Shown here one piece after another: positions 1-13,394 of a DNA stretch of 64,000 nucleotides (position 1 is its first letter; every line of letters begins with the position of its first letter). The notes below the pieces were generated by a model. The model had not been told where the DNA came from and did no database searches. It was given only the letters and a program-made list of their open reading frames with translations. This stretch comes from Platynereis dumerilii (taxonomy: Eukaryota; Annelida; Polychaeta; Phyllodocida; Nereididae). The stretch is from NCBI GenBank assembly GCA_026936325.1, contig JAPTHN010000044.1, positions 1,736,001 to 1,800,000 on the forward strand, in the 5' to 3' direction. A program made the translations under genes and the position numbers.

Positions 1-3000
1 TGGCTGTGAGTATCATCACATTTTCTTTGCTTTTCTCCAAATGAAGCATACAGCAGAAAGGACATATCCTCACCTTCCCCATGATGTGATATTTCTCAAA
101 TAGAATTGAATTTTTTTGTAAAAACCTGCATGATGCATCACATTTGTTAAGAAACATTTTGAGGTTATCGCGAACCAAACTGGGACCGAAATCATCTAAT
201 AACTTCGCCCTAGTTCTATGCAGTAATCACAAAAACCCCAGAATCTACTCTAATCAGCATCTTAATTTAGCATTTGAGTTATTACGATAAGAACTAGTGT
301 GTTCTTTCAGACTGTTGCCATAGCAACCTACATCTTTTGGGACAGGATGACGCAAAATAAGAGATAATCTCTTAACAATTTGAATCTATAATGTCTTCAT
401 TGCTTTTTTACAAATGAAGCATATCAGTAAAAGGGACATTTTGTCATCATAACCTTGATGTCATATTTTTTTAATACATGTATAATTGAAATTAAATTAA
501 ACAGCCTACATGATGCCTCAAGATTGTCAGGCAAAACTGTGACGTTATCGAAAAGCAATTTGTGGCATAAATCATGTAAACTAGATCCAAGTTCTGTGCT
601 GTCATAACAAACACTGCAAAAATATACTTCAAGGAGTATTTTAATTTGATATTTCAATCTTCATGATAAGTACTTTACCCTCTTACAGCTAGTTGCCATA
701 GCAACCAACATCGATGATGGCCAGAAAGTTGAGTTTCACTCAGAAAAGGTGAATAGTGCCAAACAAGTAGTCTTCTGGCTGTGAACATCAACATTACCTT
801 TCGGTCTATAAATTAAAAGGTTGTTTTGTAACCTTTCCTGTGATGTAAGCCCAATAATAATAATCAGTCAAAATGAAATTTTGTGTCAAAAATATGATAG
901 TGCACAAAAATGTCTCGAAAAATTGTGACATTATTACGAGGCAATCAGGGATCTAAATAAGTGACATTATTACGAGGCAATCAGGGATCTAAATAAGATA
1001 TGCAATGAATATAAGATACAGTCCAATCCCTTTGTAAATATGCAAAATACATTGTCAGAATGAACAGGGATGTAATGTTCTAATAGTTTGTTGCCATAGC
1101 GATTATTGTCTTTGATCACAATTTTATGAATACACAAAATAGGTGAATACCACCCAACAAAAAAGTAGTTTGGTTGTGAATAACAATTCAATTTGATTGA
1201 TTTATCTCAATGAATCACAGAAGGCAAATTTCCTCATCTTTATTGTGATCTAACATTTCTTAATTTAGAAAAATTCAACTTAGCACTTAAAACCAGAATG
1301 AAGTATTAAAAATATTAAGCAAAATGCGGTACTGTTGAGCAGAAATGAGAGACCAAAATCATTGCAATAACTATAACACCCAATATACTAATCTAAAAAA
1401 TATTTTTTCTACAACCCTTTTGATTGTTCCGGCAGTCTGCTGCCATAGCAACTAACATCAGTGATAACCGGAAGGCAAAATTTGACACAAAATATTCCAA
1501 AATAAAACAGTATTTAAAAAATGACAGTGTCCACTTTCTTTCTTCAAATGAGGTGTAGGGGGAACCGGGGCACATTGGGACGCGGGGGAACATTGGGACG
1601 CTGGGCACTATGGGACAGTGGGGTTTTCTTGGTTCTTGGCCCGGTATATGATACGGTAGTGCCATCATAATATTATCTTGTAAGTTCACATAATTATGTT
1701 CCTATCGTTTTATTGAAAAATTACAGCTACATGTACATGCTGAAATATGGTGACAAATAGTTTTGTTTTCCTACTGCTAAAGTAAACATGGACGGGTTCA
1801 ATTCAAACCCTTCTGTGGACAAACCATGAACAATGAGACTTTCCCAAAGCTTGTATGTATTTGATACATTGTAACAAACAGTTATAAATTGCTATCCTGG
1901 TAAACATAATAACTGGTGCCTGGAAAATTAGCATTTTGATGTAAAAGTCATGTCGGGGCTCATTGGGACACACACTGTAAGCAAGTGTCCAAGTCAACTG
2001 AATGATCTGGGACAGCACACAATAGGTATTCAGGCCACAGTAAATAGAGACATGGTGCATTACGGTGACCATGCTCCGCGAACAAATTTATCACAAAGCA
2101 CTGTTTATGTTAGATGTTTAAAACTGTTTAAGTTATTGAATATCGGCACTACAAGGTGTTAATGCACTGTATAATTATAGTTTTAAGCACTGCTTAAATT
2201 TAGCATCTAGTGCGCATGGAGTATTAAAATGATTTTTTTAGTTGATGTCATGGTCGCGACTCACATTTTGCTATCTGGCTGCAAAAGGGTAGGTGCAGTT
2301 TAATCTATTATACCTTGGATTTAAGCTCAATGGTTTTTGTGATATCCATGCAAAGTTCTGAGTTGCTCAGTGCTTTCAGAACTAAGCAAAATTAGTGGAC
2401 ATTAAAAGTGTCCCAATGTGCTCAGGTTCCCCCTAAAAAATAAAAAGACAATTTTCTCATCTTGACAGTGATGTTGTCTTTACTAATTGAAAATACAATT
2501 TTGGTCAGAATCTGAATACATCACTACCAGTATAAAAAAAAAAATGACGTCATCGAGAAGCAGTCACACCCGAAATCCACCGTGTACAATGTCCAATCCT
2601 TTCACAAAATATACAGTAAGCATCACTTTCTGTTGCAACTTTACTTATCATGATTAGAGAAGCTAGATTGTTATAGGTATTAGGTAATATCGGATGCAGG
2701 CATCTATGGCCTCTTAGATTGTTGCCGTGGCAACCCACATCTCAGTTTATGACAGGGGCACAATTTTGTGGAAAATGTGGTTGTTGGGGTATGCAGTAAG
2801 ACATCAGGAATTGGTCGTCCGATCCATGGATAAATGAAATCAGTCAGGCTTCTTTACATTCAAGAATTTTGACTTCTGTATACCATGTCCAAAGTACATC
2901 CCTGGCCATTACTGAAAAACTATATGAATTACATTTTTTATGTCTCATTTGAAGAAAAGAAATGTTTACTTAATGGGTTATTTCCCTTATATACCACTTT

Positions 3001-5300
3001 GTTTGGCTGAGAGTAACCTATTTTGTGTCAAATTTTGCCTTCCACTCATCACATATGTTGGTTTCCATGGCAACAGAACATTACAACGTAAAAATTAATA
3101 TGTATTCATGATGGTCAATAGTTCATTTCAAGAAGATGACTAGAGAACATTTTGAACATTTCTGTGATGTCAGATTACAACTTGGTTCAAGGTATTGCAT
3201 CATTTATGTCCCCTATTGCATTTCGGTAACATCAACATTTTTCTCCACATAATCCGTACTTCAGTCAGATATTAGGTACAAACTTGAATTTAAATTAATG
3301 AAAGTTACATCACAAGAAAAGTAAGCAAATGTATTTCCATGGATATGTTTCATTTGGAAAAATACAGTGATTATAGGCTGTTATTCACAGCCAAAATGCC
3401 ACTTTGTAGGACATTGTTCACATGCTTTGGGTCAAAAATGTTACCTTCTTGCCGTCATAAATATTGGTCTCTATATGACAACATGCTGTCAGAACATTAA
3501 ATCCTTAATTGTGTTGATTAAAAACTTGACATAAATTGTTGATTAATATTTATTTGAACATTTTTGGAAGGTTTGAACAGTACTAACTTCAGTTTATTGT
3601 ATGATTACGATTTTTCATTGCCTCTCAATAATGTCACAAGTTTTCTAGATATTTTTGTGAATTATTCAGATCTCTCATCACTAAATTACATTTTGACTGA
3701 TTATAATAACTCACAGAATAGGGGACAGAATTTAAATCTATTTTAAGTCATCATTATCAGGATGGCAATAAAATTTTGTAGATATTAAAAGCCAAAATGA
3801 TACTATTTTCGACATTATTCACCTCTTTTGTGTCAAAATTCAGCCTCTCTGTCACCATGGATGTTGGTTGCTGTGGAAACTGAATGTTAGAGGGTAAAGT
3901 ATTTATCTCAATGATTGAAATATCAAATTAAAATACTCCTTGGAGTACATTTTTGCAGTATTTGTTATGACAGCACAGAACTTGGATCTAATTTTTACAT
4001 TATTTACGCCACAAATTGCTTTTCGATAACGTCACAGTTTTGCTTGACAATCTTGAGTCATCATGCAGGCTTTTTAATTTTATTTCAATTAAATTTTTAA
4101 AAAGTAACATCAAGGTTATGATGAGAAAAAATCCTTTTCACTGATATGCTTCATTTGTAAAAAAGCAATGAAGGCATTGTTGATTTTCACAGTCAAATTG
4201 CAACTTTGTTAAGAGATTATCGCTTATTTTATGTCATCCTGTCCCAAAAGATGTAGGTTGCTATGGCAACAGTCTAAAAGAACACACTAGTTCTTATCGT
4301 AATAACTCAAATGCTAAATTAAGATGCTGATTAGAGTAGATTCTGGGGTTTTTGTGATTACTGCATAGAACTAGGGCCAAGTTATTAGATGATTTCGGTC
4401 CCAGTTTGGTTCGCGATAACCTCAAAATGTTTCTTGACAAATGTGATGCATCATGCAGGTTTTTACAAAAAAATTCAATTCCATTTGAGAAATATCACAT
4501 CAGGGGGAAGGTGAGGATATGTCCTTTCTGCTGTATGCTTCATTTGGAGAAAAGCAAAGAAAAATGTGATGATACTCTCAGCCAAAGTACTTCTTTCCTC
4601 AGAAATAAACAACTACTTTGTGTTAAAATTTGCCTTGCTGTCATAATTGATCTTGGTTGCTATGGCAACAGACTTCTAGAACATGCCAAGTCCAGTCATG
4701 ATTGTGTATGTGCTATTATAAAAGGCCAGTTGGAGTATATTTTGGCCTGTTTTGTGATGATTGGTTAGCACTAGGTTCATATTGTTGTGTAATTTAGGCC
4801 TCGGATAGCGTCTCGATAACGCCACAATTTTTTCTTGACATTGGTAGTGCATCAGTCAAGTTTCTGGTACCAAAACTCACTTTTCAAAGATAAATATGAC
4901 ACCATAGGAAGGCTGACAAAATATTCTTTCCATAGATATGCTTCATTTGAAGATTAGTTTTACCACTGGCCTATTACAAGTGAAAATTCGGCAGATATGC
5001 TAAAAAAACCATGAAATCTGAATAAAAACATTCCATTTTGGAATGTTTTGAACATTTTACCCCTAAGTTTGATTTCATCACCAGGAGTAGGCATGCATGG
5101 GGTACAAATATTGAAACAACTTTTAATGATGTCTCCAAAATAACCTAATCAAAATAAATAAAAAGTTGATTTCTAATCATTTATAAAAATGTTTGACTTT
5201 GGTTGCTATGGCGACCGTTTGACAATTTTCCCCAGTGTTGAATTTTGTTGAATTTTTTTTGGTGAAACTAGAGAGAATTTCCTTTCTTGTGGTACCAAGA
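1..5300. mobile_element. Large foldback (inverted-repeat) element 1, left end outside window
   Basis: The sequence from base 1 rightward is matched, reverse-complemented, by the sequence from about 4,576 leftward, and the match can be followed inward to about 1,555 and 2,942. The arms are themselves decayed tandem units of about 350-400 bp: each has an AAATGAAGCAT-like box, a GTTATCG-like box and a palindrome near GTTGCCATAGCAAC. Palindrome starts are 313, 692, 1090, 1439 and 2721 on the left, and 3061, 3867, 4257, 4656 and 5202 on the right, with a weak one near 3,470. The left terminus lies outside the window and the right terminus is not defined. No transposase-like frame is seen. It resembles the foldback class (Drosophila FB, sea urchin TU), whose arms are built of internal repeats. 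The family is unassigned. Confidence 0.75.
1558..2433. mobile_element. G-rich-terminus TA element, copy 1 (non-autonomous)
   Basis: The termini GGGGGAACCGGGGCACATTG (left) and its near-perfect reverse complement (right) are flanked by TA at 1556-1557 and 2434-2435. The element interrupts the left arm of foldback element 1; the mirror arm near 2,930-2,945 reads through without it. The phrase ATTGGGAC recurs inside. No coding capacity was recognised. Confidence 0.8.
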
Positions 5301-7295
5301 AACTGCTGTTATTACAAATTTCCTGATTCTGCCAATTTTTATTCAACTATATGGGTTGGGCCTATTTCAGAAAACTGAGCTTCTAGTAAATATTGTTCAA
5401 GAAGGTCTTTAAAGGGGCAAGTCTTCATTACATTCTCATAAACATTGTATGAAAAGGAAATTTTATACTATATGGTATACAGTGTTACATGAGTCATAAG
5501 ATCCCTCTTGTAAGATTGACCTTCTAAATTTTGATCTCATTTGCACTTTCACATCAATCGATTTTATGAAATTATTTGTTGGTTAGAAATTTCCTGCCTT
5601 TTTTACCTTATGTACAATTCTTTCCCTCTTTTTTGACTTTAGCTAACTGTTTTTATGCCCACAGATGTGTCTTTCAACAACACTTATGGCACTGGCCATT
5701 TCTATTGCAGCAATGTCAATATTCTGACTTATATCAATTCTCACCACTTGCTAGATTTCAATATGATAAGTCATTTTATAATTAAGAATGTTAATCCAGA
5801 TTATTATACAGTGTACAATAAAAATTCCAATTAATTGATTCCCAGAACTGCACTCTAAAAATCCTTTGTTTAAACCGTAGCTCAACAGATAAAGAAAACG
5901 CTGGTTGGGGCCCGTCAAAATGTTGTATGTGTTAGATGAAATTTTTGTGTGAAAAATTTTGATCTATTTCAAATGTCTAATCTGCTTCAAGAAATGTCAA
6001 AAATAGTCATTTGATATTTTCTGATTTTACACATAGCATTTGTACGGACACAGACTTACGCCTTCTCCTGTTGTTTTAAAGTTTTTCAGGGTGGGTTTAG
6101 AGGGCTATACACTTACTAATATTTGCCACCTTGTCGCCTATTCTGAACAGATTTGAGCAGACTCCATGAGTCCCTCTAGTGGATATGGCCGATGACACGC
6201 AGTGCCTGTTGGCCCCCTAGCGATCTTGTGAAGACTGTATTTAACGCATAGACCAGAATTGAATTTCATTTTTTCAAGCAGCTCCACAAGGGCTTTAAGC
6301 TTTTAGGCTGTCGTTCATTGGATCTATAAATGATAAGCATTCTATCAAATAAAAAGAAATAATTGCCAAGCAAATCACAAAAATACTCATTAATTGAAAT
6401 TGAGCTGAAGAAGCCCAATAAATGTGAAGGAGCATTCAGTTTGATCATTTTCGCTCACCGTTTGTCAGACAAGGTAGGCAAAGCCTAAAATTTCCTCCTG
6501 GGAATCCTTTAAATGAGGTGCCCCAATTTTTGGTCTCTATGCACTTCTTGAAGGAAGCTTCTAGTGAGTTGTGTTGCTGAGATGAAAATGGGTATATGCC
6601 AAAGCTATGATTGCATTCAAACACAGAGAGTATGATAAGAACAAGATGTCAAACTTGTTTTGTCGTCCATTGTTAATATGTGGTCTAAAGGCCCATAGGT
6701 TACAGAAACCAACATACAAGAGAAATCATATCTAGGTTTTAAATTCAGGTATCTCAATTGATGGAAAAGAATCATCCAACAAGCCATCAGCAACTGCTAT
6801 ATATAATATATAGCATTTATTGCTTACTAAAATGCGTAGTGACATAAGTACAGAAAATGGATATCTATCCAAAATAAGGATGTAATTTCATTTTAAAATG
6901 TAGAAATAAAGTCTCATAGTATAACCAGTTCTTCGTTATCAAAATTTGAAATATGCATAGTCCCTTCGAGGATACAGATATCAGAATCATACTTTACTAG
7001 TCTGGTCTCGTAATTTATCTATACTATTTTACCAAGATATGTTATGTTTTGGCAAAAAATACAGTACCATAGTTCAAATCAAATTTTACAAAAAACTACT
7101 TAGGAATGCATCACCGTGATGTGCCTATTCACCAAATTCATTTTGGAAATGGTGCATTTAAGGCAAGTGATTAAAGATAGCAATAATCCAACTGATTACC
7201 AAATTGAATTACAGATTAATCATCTCATTAATCAGATTAATTCTCTCATTTATCTCTTTTAACCATCCCTCAAATCAACGTCACTTCACATACAT
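5300..7295. other. No recognisable feature
   Basis: AT-rich sequence beyond the last X-box-like palindrome of foldback element 1. Short frames only; no domain, RNA gene or clear inverted repeat was seen. The right terminus of foldback element 1 may lie near the start of this stretch. Confidence 0.4.
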
Positions 7296-7760
7296 ATTGT
7301 AGGACCCCTTGATAAAAGACCAGCTTGCCTAATGCAACCACATCCTTCCTGCGTAGAGTCATATTTTTAGTGTACATTTGTCACCCTGAAGTCACATGAC
7401 ACTCGCATTAGAGACTGCTTCGTGATCGCAGACTGCATGCAGAAACCCAATGAATTAAAGCAGGCAATAGTTTAAACTCTGAACAAACACAAAAAGGTTT
7501 TATATGAAACCTTAAGGGTTCTATTGCTGGTATAGATAAGGAACCCAAAAAGGTTCATTATTCAACATTTCCATCATTGGGCCTTCACACTAGTATTGAA
7601 CCTTTTCAATTTAGTCGATCTCTTTATAAAATTTAGAACCTTTTTTCAGCTGTGGGTTCTTTATATATACCATCAAGATCCTTTTGCGTTAAGAGTTTAT
7701 GTATAAAATCTTGAAGAAGTCTTTGAGTATTTGGCTTCAGGTATAACCCTTCGTTGATTC
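7296..7760 (+). repeat. Dispersed repeat, copy 1 (interrupted)
   Basis: Similar in direct orientation to 13,395-13,640. Shared landmarks are TGTCACCCTGA, AGACTGC and a stretch reading TATTTGGCTTCAGGT here and TACTTGGCTTCAGGT in the other copy. This copy carries a 223-bp insertion (7475-7697) that the other lacks. Class unknown; it could be a SINE or a transposon fragment. Confidence 0.6.
7475..7697. mobile_element. 223-bp TA-flanked MITE
   Basis: The ends AACTCTGAAC and, on the other strand, AACTCTTAAC are flanked by TA at 7473-7474 and 7698-7699. Subterminal inverted stretches contain AAAAAGGTTC and a GGTTC...GGTATA block. The related repeat at 13.4-13.6 kb has no insertion at the matching place, so this is a paralogous empty site. 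A TA duplication fits Tc1/mariner-type elements, but the family is not proven. Confidence 0.75.
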
Positions 7761-8803
7761 CTCTCCTGGTCTTCATAACCATCCCTTTTCCTCTTCTCTT
7801 TCATTTGACTTTCTTTGACAATAACTTGCCTTCAGACACCTCTCCATGCAGTCTCCATACGACTGATTCAATCTATACACTACACCTACAATCTGCCTTG
7901 ATGCAATGGGATACCTCAGAACTTTTTTTAGCAACTTAAGGGCATCATTGAGAGGTATTCAACATAACTAACTGCATTTTCCATCATCTAATCATTTAGA
8001 AGTTGCCATAGGTCATACAAGACGTCAAAGATTACCATTATGCCCAGGGTATTTGCATTGATGACAGTCTTCATCCAAGATCTATAGTATTAGCTACTTC
8101 ACATTAAGCTCACTGTTACTGTTGGCATTTAAATACCTTGATTTGCCGAATTTATGAATAATCTAAAATTTCTTGATATGACACTTCATTTCTCGAATAC
8201 AGGCAGACCGTCAGATAAAAATGAGTTATGGGTGAAGCACTGAAGGCATATTAATCTCATGAAGGTCAACTGAAAATTTCTGGACTCCTGCAATAAAAGC
8301 AAACCTTTTTAAAGAGTAATTTTCTTTCAGGAGGCTAAGAATTTTTTTTTTCCTGACTGGTTATTATTGTTTTTCTATAAAAACCATGTGGTTGGTGAAA
8401 ATGACTTTACTTCCAATAGGTATTCAATTGTTGTTCAGCACCTCAAAAGCTCATCATCTTATACTGGATTGACTGCCATGCAGTGCCCATTATCCAATTG
8501 GAAATGTCCAGTTATTATCGGACCTTAAAGGAGAGATAAAGAGCAAAAGAGTTGACATGATGACATTGTGGCAAAGGAACAAGACCAAAGATCTTTTATA
8601 TTCAAGCAGCTGATATGCAAAATGGCAATGGATAGAAAGACACTGGATTATATAGCAGCACAGGAAAAAGCTAAAGTTCTGGGGAATGGCAGGATATGTT
8701 CCAGCCAGAAATGAGATGGTCAGCATCCTTCTATTGGCCAGAAATAACAATAGTTACCTAACCCCCAAGTTGCCTTTTTGCCAAATGTCATACCGGGAAT
8801 ATC
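7761..8803. other. No recognisable feature
   Basis: Low-complexity-poor AT-rich DNA. No frame with a recognisable domain and no paired repeat was seen. Confidence 0.4.
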
Positions 8804-8805
8804 TA

Positions 8806-10787
8806 ATGAAGTTTTTCAGGATAAGGGAACTAAGGTGGTTACTAAGACATGAAACACCTACTTATGAGCTACTTAGGTACTAACATTAGTAGCCATGGCC
8901 CCTTAAATGGGTCCTTACAGCACATTTGGCTACTTATGAAAACTGTAAGGCACCTAGGAATCCACTAACAGCCAAACTTAGGTACTTATGGGTACTTATA
9001 TTAGTTCCATCCACTTGCAGAGCATGAATTCTACTAAGAATGTCCCCTTAGAAGGATTACAGAAGTGAGAATGCCTAAGGTGAAAATCTTTTGTTTGACA
9101 AACTTTGCAGATTTCATTGCGCATTGGTTCATCAAGCCCATACTAAGGAAAACACACCAGTTAGCTGACTTGCACTGTTTTACCAACACATACATAATCT
9201 TGATAAAACTGACAAATCAAGAAGCGCAGCAGCAAACCAACGACTGCACAGTTCTCTTGCTGGAACAATGCGACGGAGCATGTGCCATCAATTTTTCTGT
9301 ACGAAAATACCTTGATACATGCCAAAGTTTCAGATATGTACAATCAAACTGTTTATTGGAAGGATGTTTGATGAGGGGGTGGGGTCTAGACTTAAACATA
9401 TTTTACTTGATTTTCAGTGCCTCTAAATCAATAATTTTGTTTGAATTGAATAACATTATCAATGAGATAGATAATCTTCCAAAACCCAAAAAATTAAAAT
9501 GTACTGTAAATGCTGCATGCATTCCAGAATTTACTCAAATTCTCACTAGGGGAGACTGGGGCAAGTTGTAACTTTTATAAACCATCGTTAATTTGAAACT
9601 AAATCAGGCAGATGATTCCCTAATTTGTTACATGAAGCTAGTGTTGGAGGTTCGAGACCTGCCTCCTTTGATGGTCATATTCTGATGGTGTGGGCCATGG
9701 CTCAGTCTCAGCTGCACCAGGCAAAACTGTCATTCTTAATTGTGAAAATTCTGTACTCAAAATTCATAGATAAAACATGACATACAATTGGCCAGTGCTG
9801 AATTAGCAACATGAATGTCTCCTGCCCCATGTAACTTATAATTTAACATGTTTAACTGATATGTTGTCAGAATTGTGATTAACACTTAATCTGTAATTTG
9901 AGTGACATTGTCCCCAAACCAATTTTGGAGTGACTGGTGGCATGATATGATACATTTAGACAACCAATAAACTGTGTCAATATAAGATACTATAAGAAAC
10001 CAGTTATATGCTGCAAATATTATATGAATGATTAAGATATGAGAAAAAAAGGTAAAATACAATGTAAGTTAAAAAAAGGGATCAACCAACCTGACTAATC
10101 CAGTGATAAACCTTACAGCAACCTAGAACTCTTTGTGGAAGTCCACCATTATCTCCCTAATTGTTGTGTCCCATTGCTTTCATTGCTTCACAAAGTAAGT
10201 TTTTTTTAAATATAGAAAATCACCAAAAAAATCAAAAGCGACACAACTTACCTAAGTCTCCCCTACTTTTTTTTATCTTTAGTAAATACTTGAATAATAC
10301 ACAACTGCACATGTACCAGGCCCCACTGACAAATGTTAGAAATATCCATTCCACAATATTTATGTTAATGTACATGTTTGAAGAAGGAGAATACATGTAT
10401 ACACCAAATTCATGGTGTTAACAGAAGTCCTCGGTTTAACAATGCATATTTTATGGTCTTATATGGATCGATTAATTTTGATTTTATACGTAATTTAAAA
10501 GCTTTACCAAAGGTTTAGATGCTCATATGCATGTAATCTTTGTCATATTGCATTGTGGCTTTGCTCAAGCACAGTCCATGCTTGCACACAATCTGGTCTT
10601 TGTTTATTTCACACATTAGGATATTGATATTTAATCTCAATATTATGACAAACACAGAAACTTTGCAATGAAATTATATAAAACTGAGAAAAACAGTTCT
10701 GTAATCCCTCTAAGGAACCTCCACCAAGCATAAGGGGCCTTAGTGTCTTAGTAGCCAGCTAAGTTCCCTTATCCTGAAAAACTTCAT
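8806..10787. mobile_element. TA-flanked inverted-repeat element, about 2.0 kb
   Basis: The ends begin ATGAAGTTTTTCAGGATAAG on each strand and are flanked by TA at 8804-8805 and 10788-10789. Terminal similarity continues for about 50-70 bp. The left subterminal part repeats short words near TACTTAGG and TACTTATG, as binding-site repeats in transposons often do. A 715-bp G-rich-terminus element is inserted inside. The 168-codon open frame at 9065-9571 has no recognisable domain, and its last codons lie in the inserted element. Confidence 0.75.
9549..10263. mobile_element. G-rich-terminus TA element, copy 2 (nested)
   Basis: The left end is GGGGAGACTGGGGCAAGTTG; the right end on the opposite strand begins GGGGAGACTTAGGTAAGTTG. 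TA flanks both sides (9547-9548, 10264-10265). It is inserted in the 8806-10787 element, so it is the younger of the two. Confidence 0.8.
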
Positions 10788-10789
10788 TA

Positions 10790-11181
10790 GACTTACTAAG
10801 AAATAACTATTCAGCAGATATTTTTCAAGGCTAGAATTTCAGCTCGCACTTTCCACCTAACTTCCTCGAGAACTCTGTCATACTAAAAATCAATAGCTGC
10901 AGTACCAAAGTGTAAAAAGAATTAAATATCAGTAATTACTGATGACTGTGACCAGTCATCACTCAAAACTGCCCGGAACTACAGCTATATGTCCTGTTTC
11001 TACTGTTATTACAAAAGATACTACTAGTACACCCGTCTTGCCTACCCGGGTCATTTCAAGGAACAAATGAGCCCAGAAATGATGAATGCATGCGATAATG
11101 ATACCTTGGAGATACTATTCACAAACAATAGTCTGCAGTGACAGGAGGTCACTATTGCTTGTAAATTGCACCATAACTGCT
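10790..11181. other. No recognisable feature
   Basis: Short spacer between two TA-flanked elements. No frame or paired repeat was recognised. Confidence 0.4.
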
Positions 11182-11183
11182 TA

Positions 11184-11688
11184 CAGGAATTCGTGTTGAA
11201 ATAGACTTAAGAGGCATTGGAATCAAGCAATTTGGCTGTACATGACGTATGGTAGAAAGCTACTCACTTGTGACCAATTTTCATTCAGTTTTATGCGTGT
11301 GAATCAGTGTGAGGAATCTGTGAAGCCAAAGCCTCTTACATCGGATAGTCCTGTTTATTTTTATTTACAAGTGCAACCTTAAGCTTTTGGAACTGTGAAA
11401 AATGTGTACATCACACATTTTGCTAGTTTCTTTCGCATTCCTGTTAATCATCAAGTATGTCATTCTGACTAATCACCAAACCACACCTTCTATGAATAGT
11501 CTTTGACTTGGGACAACATTTGACAATCTCAGACCGCATTTTTAAATGTTTAAAGAATGAGCTCTGCATTGAAGGTGCAAGAAATACAAGTTTAAGATTG
11601 ATCATTAAATCATTTTAATGCACATTCATTCTATCTATCTACATATCCAGGCTGTCAACCACGCAGATAGCATCTGTCTATCTATCTG

Positions 11689-11737
<49 letters not shown>

Positions 11738-12338
11738 ATTTCTATCTATCTATCTATCTATCTCCTTTTCTTTCTTTTTGTCTTTCTTAATTGTTCTATC
11801 TTAATCTTCTATCTGTCTTAGAATCTCACCAAAATGCGATCTGAGATGTTCAAATGTGGACACACTGTACAGGTACCAGTCAAGCTTATAATCCAAAATT
11901 ACATATCAACCAATCAAAGTTTTAGTGTTATAAAAGATTTAGGGATTGACATTCAGATACAAAATGATTTTATTCACACATTATTTACACATTATAGTTT
12001 GTCTTCGACACTTAGTTTGTCAGTTTACTTGACAGCTTGGCATGTTGATATCTGTGTACATCAGCTAATATTCAAAATTAGAATGGACAGTGTTTCTACC
12101 ACACGTCATGTAGGCTTCCATACGTCACGTTATGTATTTTTAAATTTGCAATTACTCATTTATTTTCAATTTCCGGGCTCAGTTTTTAGGTGGTTTTGTT
12201 TCTCAAGTAATATGCCCTCTTAACAGTGCTAAAAGTTCGAGATTTATCTTAGTAGTTTTAACCCAAAGTCGAAAATACTAATTTTGCTGGAAGAGTCCTG
12301 ATTGAAAGCTTACAAGTCTACTTCAACGCGAATTCCTG
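11184..12338. mobile_element. TA-flanked element with CAGGAATTC ends
   Basis: The ends read CAGGAATTCGTGTTGAAATA (left) and CAGGAATTCGCGTTGAAGTA (right, opposite strand), a terminal repeat of about 30 bp flanked by TA at 11182-11183 and 12339-12340. It contains a (TCTA)n microsatellite. No transposase frame was seen. Its right TA is shared with the next element. Confidence 0.75.
11669..11763 (+). repeat. (TCTA)n microsatellite
   Basis: Tandem tetranucleotide TCTA with TCTG variants. The long Leu/Ser/Ile/Tyr open frame across it is an artefact of the repeat. Confidence 0.95.
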
Positions 12339-12340
12339 TA

Positions 12341-13177
12341 AGGTGGCTCGATACTCGTGAACTTTCCAAGATAGGATTTCTTAAAACAGTTTAGAATGAT
12401 CCAAAATATAGTTTATTATAGCAAGGATATGAAAACAAAGGTGGTCGCTACCAGCCTTTTAAAAATATATTTGGGGTTATGTACCTAAAGTCAGTCCACG
12501 CAAACCTGAAAAACTAAATTGTTTTCTTATTTTTCCTACTGTGAAGTTTGTTCTGCCATTCAGTGGTCATGCATCCCATATTATGCAATGAAGCATGAAA
12601 TTAAAGAAGACACTTTCATGGAAAAGGTGATTACAATTTCAAAGAGATATATTTAGTTTAAAGGACTTTCCAAGGGGCTCGGAATATAAATTTCGATTTT
12701 GACAATTTTAACTTTTTTTATAAACCATTTCGCTAAATATAATTGACGAGATAGGATTTTTCATTTCTCTGTCATTTATTGCCAAAAGTAGTTGGGAACA
12801 ACATGATGATATAGACAGGCCTTCCTACCACACTTCAAATTGATATAAACATTTATTTATATCACAAAGTCGTTTTTGAGAAATTAGACCTGCTTGCCGA
12901 AAATCGCCTGTAAAAATTTTCTGTTTTGAGTATCAAGTTGAATCTCCGGCTGTATATAGTACTCTTCATGGCGCATCTAATGCTCTAAACGAGAAGTCTC
13001 TAACCCTAATAGAAGTGGCACAAATTGCAAACGAAGCGGCCGACACATGAAATTCTCAGAATTAAAAAAAGATGATAAAGCAGGGACAGTACAGTGGTGA
13101 CGTTACCATAGATAGGGCCTGCCTGGCTGCGCGGAAATGTGTGCAGGTGACGTAATTTCGTGGGTAGCGAGCCACCT
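12341..13177. mobile_element. TA-flanked element with AGGTGGCTCG ends
   Basis: It begins AGGTGGCTCGATAC and ends with the complement of AGGTGGCTCGCTAC. TA is at 12339-12340 and 13178-13179. It abuts the 11184-12338 element with exactly one TA between them, so one inserted into the target duplication of the other, or both used the same TA. Non-coding. Confidence 0.75.
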
Positions 13178-13394
13178 TAAAGAGCAACCTTGCATAAATT
13201 AATGCCGTAAGATCTGCATGTCATGATGACATTGTTATTCCAGCACTTGTTCCCACAATTCGCATGGCTATGAATTTGATATTTATTGTCGTTTAGGAGA
13301 TACAATAGCATTTTGAAGATGTAATATATTAAATGATGCAGGAGGGTCCACCTATACCACACAGTGGATCTGCATCTGTGTCATTGATATTTTA

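Noticed and set aside
9065-9571. 168-codon frame as a possible transposase
   Set aside because: No recognisable motif, and it runs into the nested G-rich element at its end. Likely chance.
9640-9720. Another tRNA-like B box (GGTTCGAGACC)
   Set aside because: No matching A box or cloverleaf; it lies inside a G-rich-terminus element.
11618-11821. Ser/Ile/Tyr/Leu-rich small proteins over TCTA arrays (also near 52.0 kb)
   Set aside because: Translation of a tetranucleotide microsatellite.
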